From an uncultured Anaerolineaceae bacterium (GTDB lineage Bacteria > Chloroflexota > Anaerolineae > Anaerolineales > Anaerolineaceae), in assembly GCA_937894825.1 (NCBI GenBank), contig CALCQT010000292.1:1-6730 (forward strand): a stretch of DNA of 6,730 nt, given 5' to 3'. Of this stretch, positions 5,410-6,730 are shown piece by piece (the stretch's first letter is position 1; every line of letters starts with the position of its first letter). The notes beneath the pieces were generated by a model. The model had not been told where the DNA came from, ran no database searches, and saw only the letters and a program-made list of their open reading frames with translations. The position numbers were made by a program, and so were the translations under genes.

Positions 5410-6448
5410 TTATTTGATCCTTATGACAGATTTGATATGATTTCCGCACTCCATTTGTTCAAATGCGGTTTTCCAGTCTTCAATGGGGTAGACGCCGCCC
5501 AGAATCGGTTCCAGATCCAGCAGACCGGAACTGATCAAAGTCAGTGTGCGTTCCCAGGTGCCATAGGTGTGACTGAAAGAGGCCTGAATGCGGGCGGCTT
5601 TGGCCACCAATGGGTCCAGTGAGAAGTTCATCGGCTGCGGCCCCCAGCCGACCTTTGTAATGGTTCCCAGCGGGCGGATAAATTCCATCGCCTGCTGCAG
5701 CGCGGCGCTGACGCCGGTGCAATCCACCACCAAATCCGCGCCGTATCCGTCACCCAGAGAGCGGATCAGCTCAAGCGGATTTTCTTCCTGAATATTGATG
5801 GTGTGATGCGCGCCGAGCTGCCGGGCAATTTCCAGACGATGCTTGTCGATGCCGGTTCCCGTCATAATGATGGTTCCGGCTCCGGAGATCTTCGCCATCA
5901 GCATGCAAAGGATGCCGATGGCTCCCGCACCCTGGATGACGACAAGGTCACCGGGTTTGACATTCGACACTTCAAGCACCGTGCGATTGGCGACGCAGAT
6001 CGGCTCCGCCAGGGCAGCCTTGTTCAAAGGAGACATTTTCCGGAATACGGTGCAGGATTTGCGGGCGAGCCGCGACATATTCAGCCATGGCGCCGTCGAT
6101 CAGATTGCCGTATCCCAGACGGCTCGGGCACAAATTGTAATTACCCGACCGGCAGAAAACGCATTCGTTGCAAACGGACGCGGCCGTCTCAACCGCTACC
6201 CGCTCTCCCGGTTGAAATCCATGCACATTCCTGCCAACCTCAGCGATCGTCCCGCAAAATTCGTGCCCAAGGATGACGGGTATCTTAATTTTCCAGCTTT
6301 GATGTTCGTGCCACATGTGAATATCACTGCCGCACACACCGACGGCGGCGACCTGGATCAAAACCTGGTCGGGATTGATGACCGGCGCCGGCATATCCCG
6401 CACTTCTACGCAATTATCCTGATGGTCGTATTTAACAACAGCTTTCAT
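5410..6448 (-). pseudogene. Zinc-dependent medium-chain dehydrogenase interrupted by a single-base frameshift
   Basis: Two overlapping frames make one dehydrogenase. The first, from the ATG at 6448, encodes C39 (GVCGSD), H62-E63 (GHE), structural-zinc cysteines C93, C96, C99 and C107, and reads correctly to SFEQ (residue 143). There one extra base, a C in the plus-strand CC at 6018-6019, shifts the frame to a stop at 5972. Removing it joins SFEQ to AALAEPICVA and restores E148, GAGAIG at 173-178 and the rest, giving 345 residues, the normal family length. As written, the product would lack its cofactor-binding domain. Everything else looks intact, so the cause is either a sequencing/assembly error or a very recent mutation; I favour the former. 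It is a paralogue of the dehydrogenase at 3609-4625 but clearly diverged. AAGGA nine bases upstream of 6448 supports the start. Substrate unknown, probably a polyol or sugar acid. Confidence 0.9.
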
Positions 6449-6578
6449 AAGATTGGTTCCTTATAGGATCATGGTTAATGGTTGAGTCGAGATGACAAAA
6501 ATTACAACCATCGCGTTCCCGAGAATTTTGACTTCTGACACCCGAATCAATGTTATTTTCCGGATCATGCTCGAATCA
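6449..6578. other. Short non-coding gap upstream of the frameshifted dehydrogenase
   Basis: These 130 bases contain the dehydrogenase ribosome site (AAGGA, 6458-6462), a small tandem repeat (AACCATTAACCAT read on the minus strand), and a weak inverted repeat ATGGTTG/CAACCAT with a loop of about 20 bases. No clear promoter or terminator is visible, so co-transcription with the isomerase/epimerase gene upstream is possible. Confidence 0.5.
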
Positions 6579-6730
6579 TTATGCCGGGAAATATTTATCC
6601 CGCATCCGTTTCAGGAAATCGATTGATTCCTTCATCTCTTCCATGCCGTTGATGCCGTCTTCAATACTGACCCAGCCGTCATAGCCGGAATCGGAAAGAA
6701 TTTGGAAGATCCGGTCGTAATCGTTCAGTC
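6579..6730 (-). CDS. Sugar-phosphate isomerase/epimerase, TIM-barrel (xylose isomerase-like), C-terminal fragment
   Basis: The frame is open from the right edge of the window to a TAA at 6579-6581, giving 49 residues of the C-terminus. It includes SGYDGWVSIEDG followed by a charged helix (MEEMKESIDFLKRMRDKYF). The G-Y-D-G-W-x-S-I-E-D string is the last barrel strand of the xylose isomerase-like / AP endonuclease family 2 fold, whose glutamate usually binds the catalytic metal. Relatives include IolE, IolI and tagatose 3-epimerase types, so the specific reaction cannot be given from this fragment. Gene order suggests that it belongs to the same catabolic set as the dehydrogenases. Confidence 0.82.
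   Translation of the reverse strand, partial: LNDYDRIFQILSDSGYDGWVSIEDGINGMEEMKESIDFLKRMRDKYFPA

Noticed and set aside
6018..6022. Programmed +1 ribosomal frameshift site
   Set aside because: The CAA-GGC context has no known slippery codon, stop codon or nearby strong structure, and this enzyme family is not known to use recoding.
5410..6078. Separate 222-codon gene starting at an ATG at 6078
   Set aside because: Its first 20 residues are out-of-frame sequence of the dehydrogenase; the real coding part begins at the frameshift and continues the upstream frame.
5803..6466. Long plus-strand frames (157 and 207 codons) opposite the frameshifted dehydrogenase
   Set aside because: They are antisense to clear zinc-dehydrogenase coding sequence on the minus strand. 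Their products have no recognisable domain.

Overview
Every gene in this window is read from the minus strand. The window looks like a sugar or polyol uptake-and-catabolism locus. In transcription order (right to left) it holds: the last 49 codons of a TIM-barrel sugar-phosphate isomerase/epimerase; a zinc-dependent medium-chain dehydrogenase broken by a single-base frameshift; an enzyme of the 3-hexulose-6-phosphate synthase / 3-keto-L-gulonate-6-phosphate decarboxylase (OMPDC superfamily) type; a second, intact zinc-dependent dehydrogenase; a 331-base non-coding gap; a secreted sugar-binding protein; a 266-base gap with a perfect 15-bp hairpin; and the two inner-membrane permeases of a MalFG-type ABC importer. 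The second permease runs off the left edge with all but its last residue or so present.

The organism is a bacterium. Extracytoplasmic proteins of this style, a binding protein with a plain signal peptide ending in VSA-Q and no lipobox, and an intergenic inverted repeat beginning GTAGGGGCGAT together resemble what I know of Chloroflexota (Anaerolineae). This is an impression from protein and repeat style, not a search result, and I hold it with modest confidence.

The catabolic genes are tightly packed: the frameshifted dehydrogenase and the aldolase/decarboxylase are separated by one base, and the next dehydrogenase follows after 99 bases. The transporter genes come afterwards and appear to have their own control. 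The gap in front of the binding protein carries a 13-base palindrome and short boxes, and two of those boxes recur in front of the permease pair. The hairpin between binding protein and permeases is placed where a transcript-stabilising or attenuating structure would give more binding protein than permease. No ATPase, kinase or regulator lies in the window.

A plausible reading, which is inference, is that an imported sugar or polyol is oxidised by the two dehydrogenases, rearranged by the isomerase/epimerase, and cleaved or decarboxylated by the HPS/KGPDC-like enzyme. The substrate cannot be read from the sequence. The usual partner of HPS in formaldehyde fixation, 6-phospho-3-hexuloisomerase, is not present, so a sugar-degrading role seems likelier than a ribulose-monophosphate pathway role.
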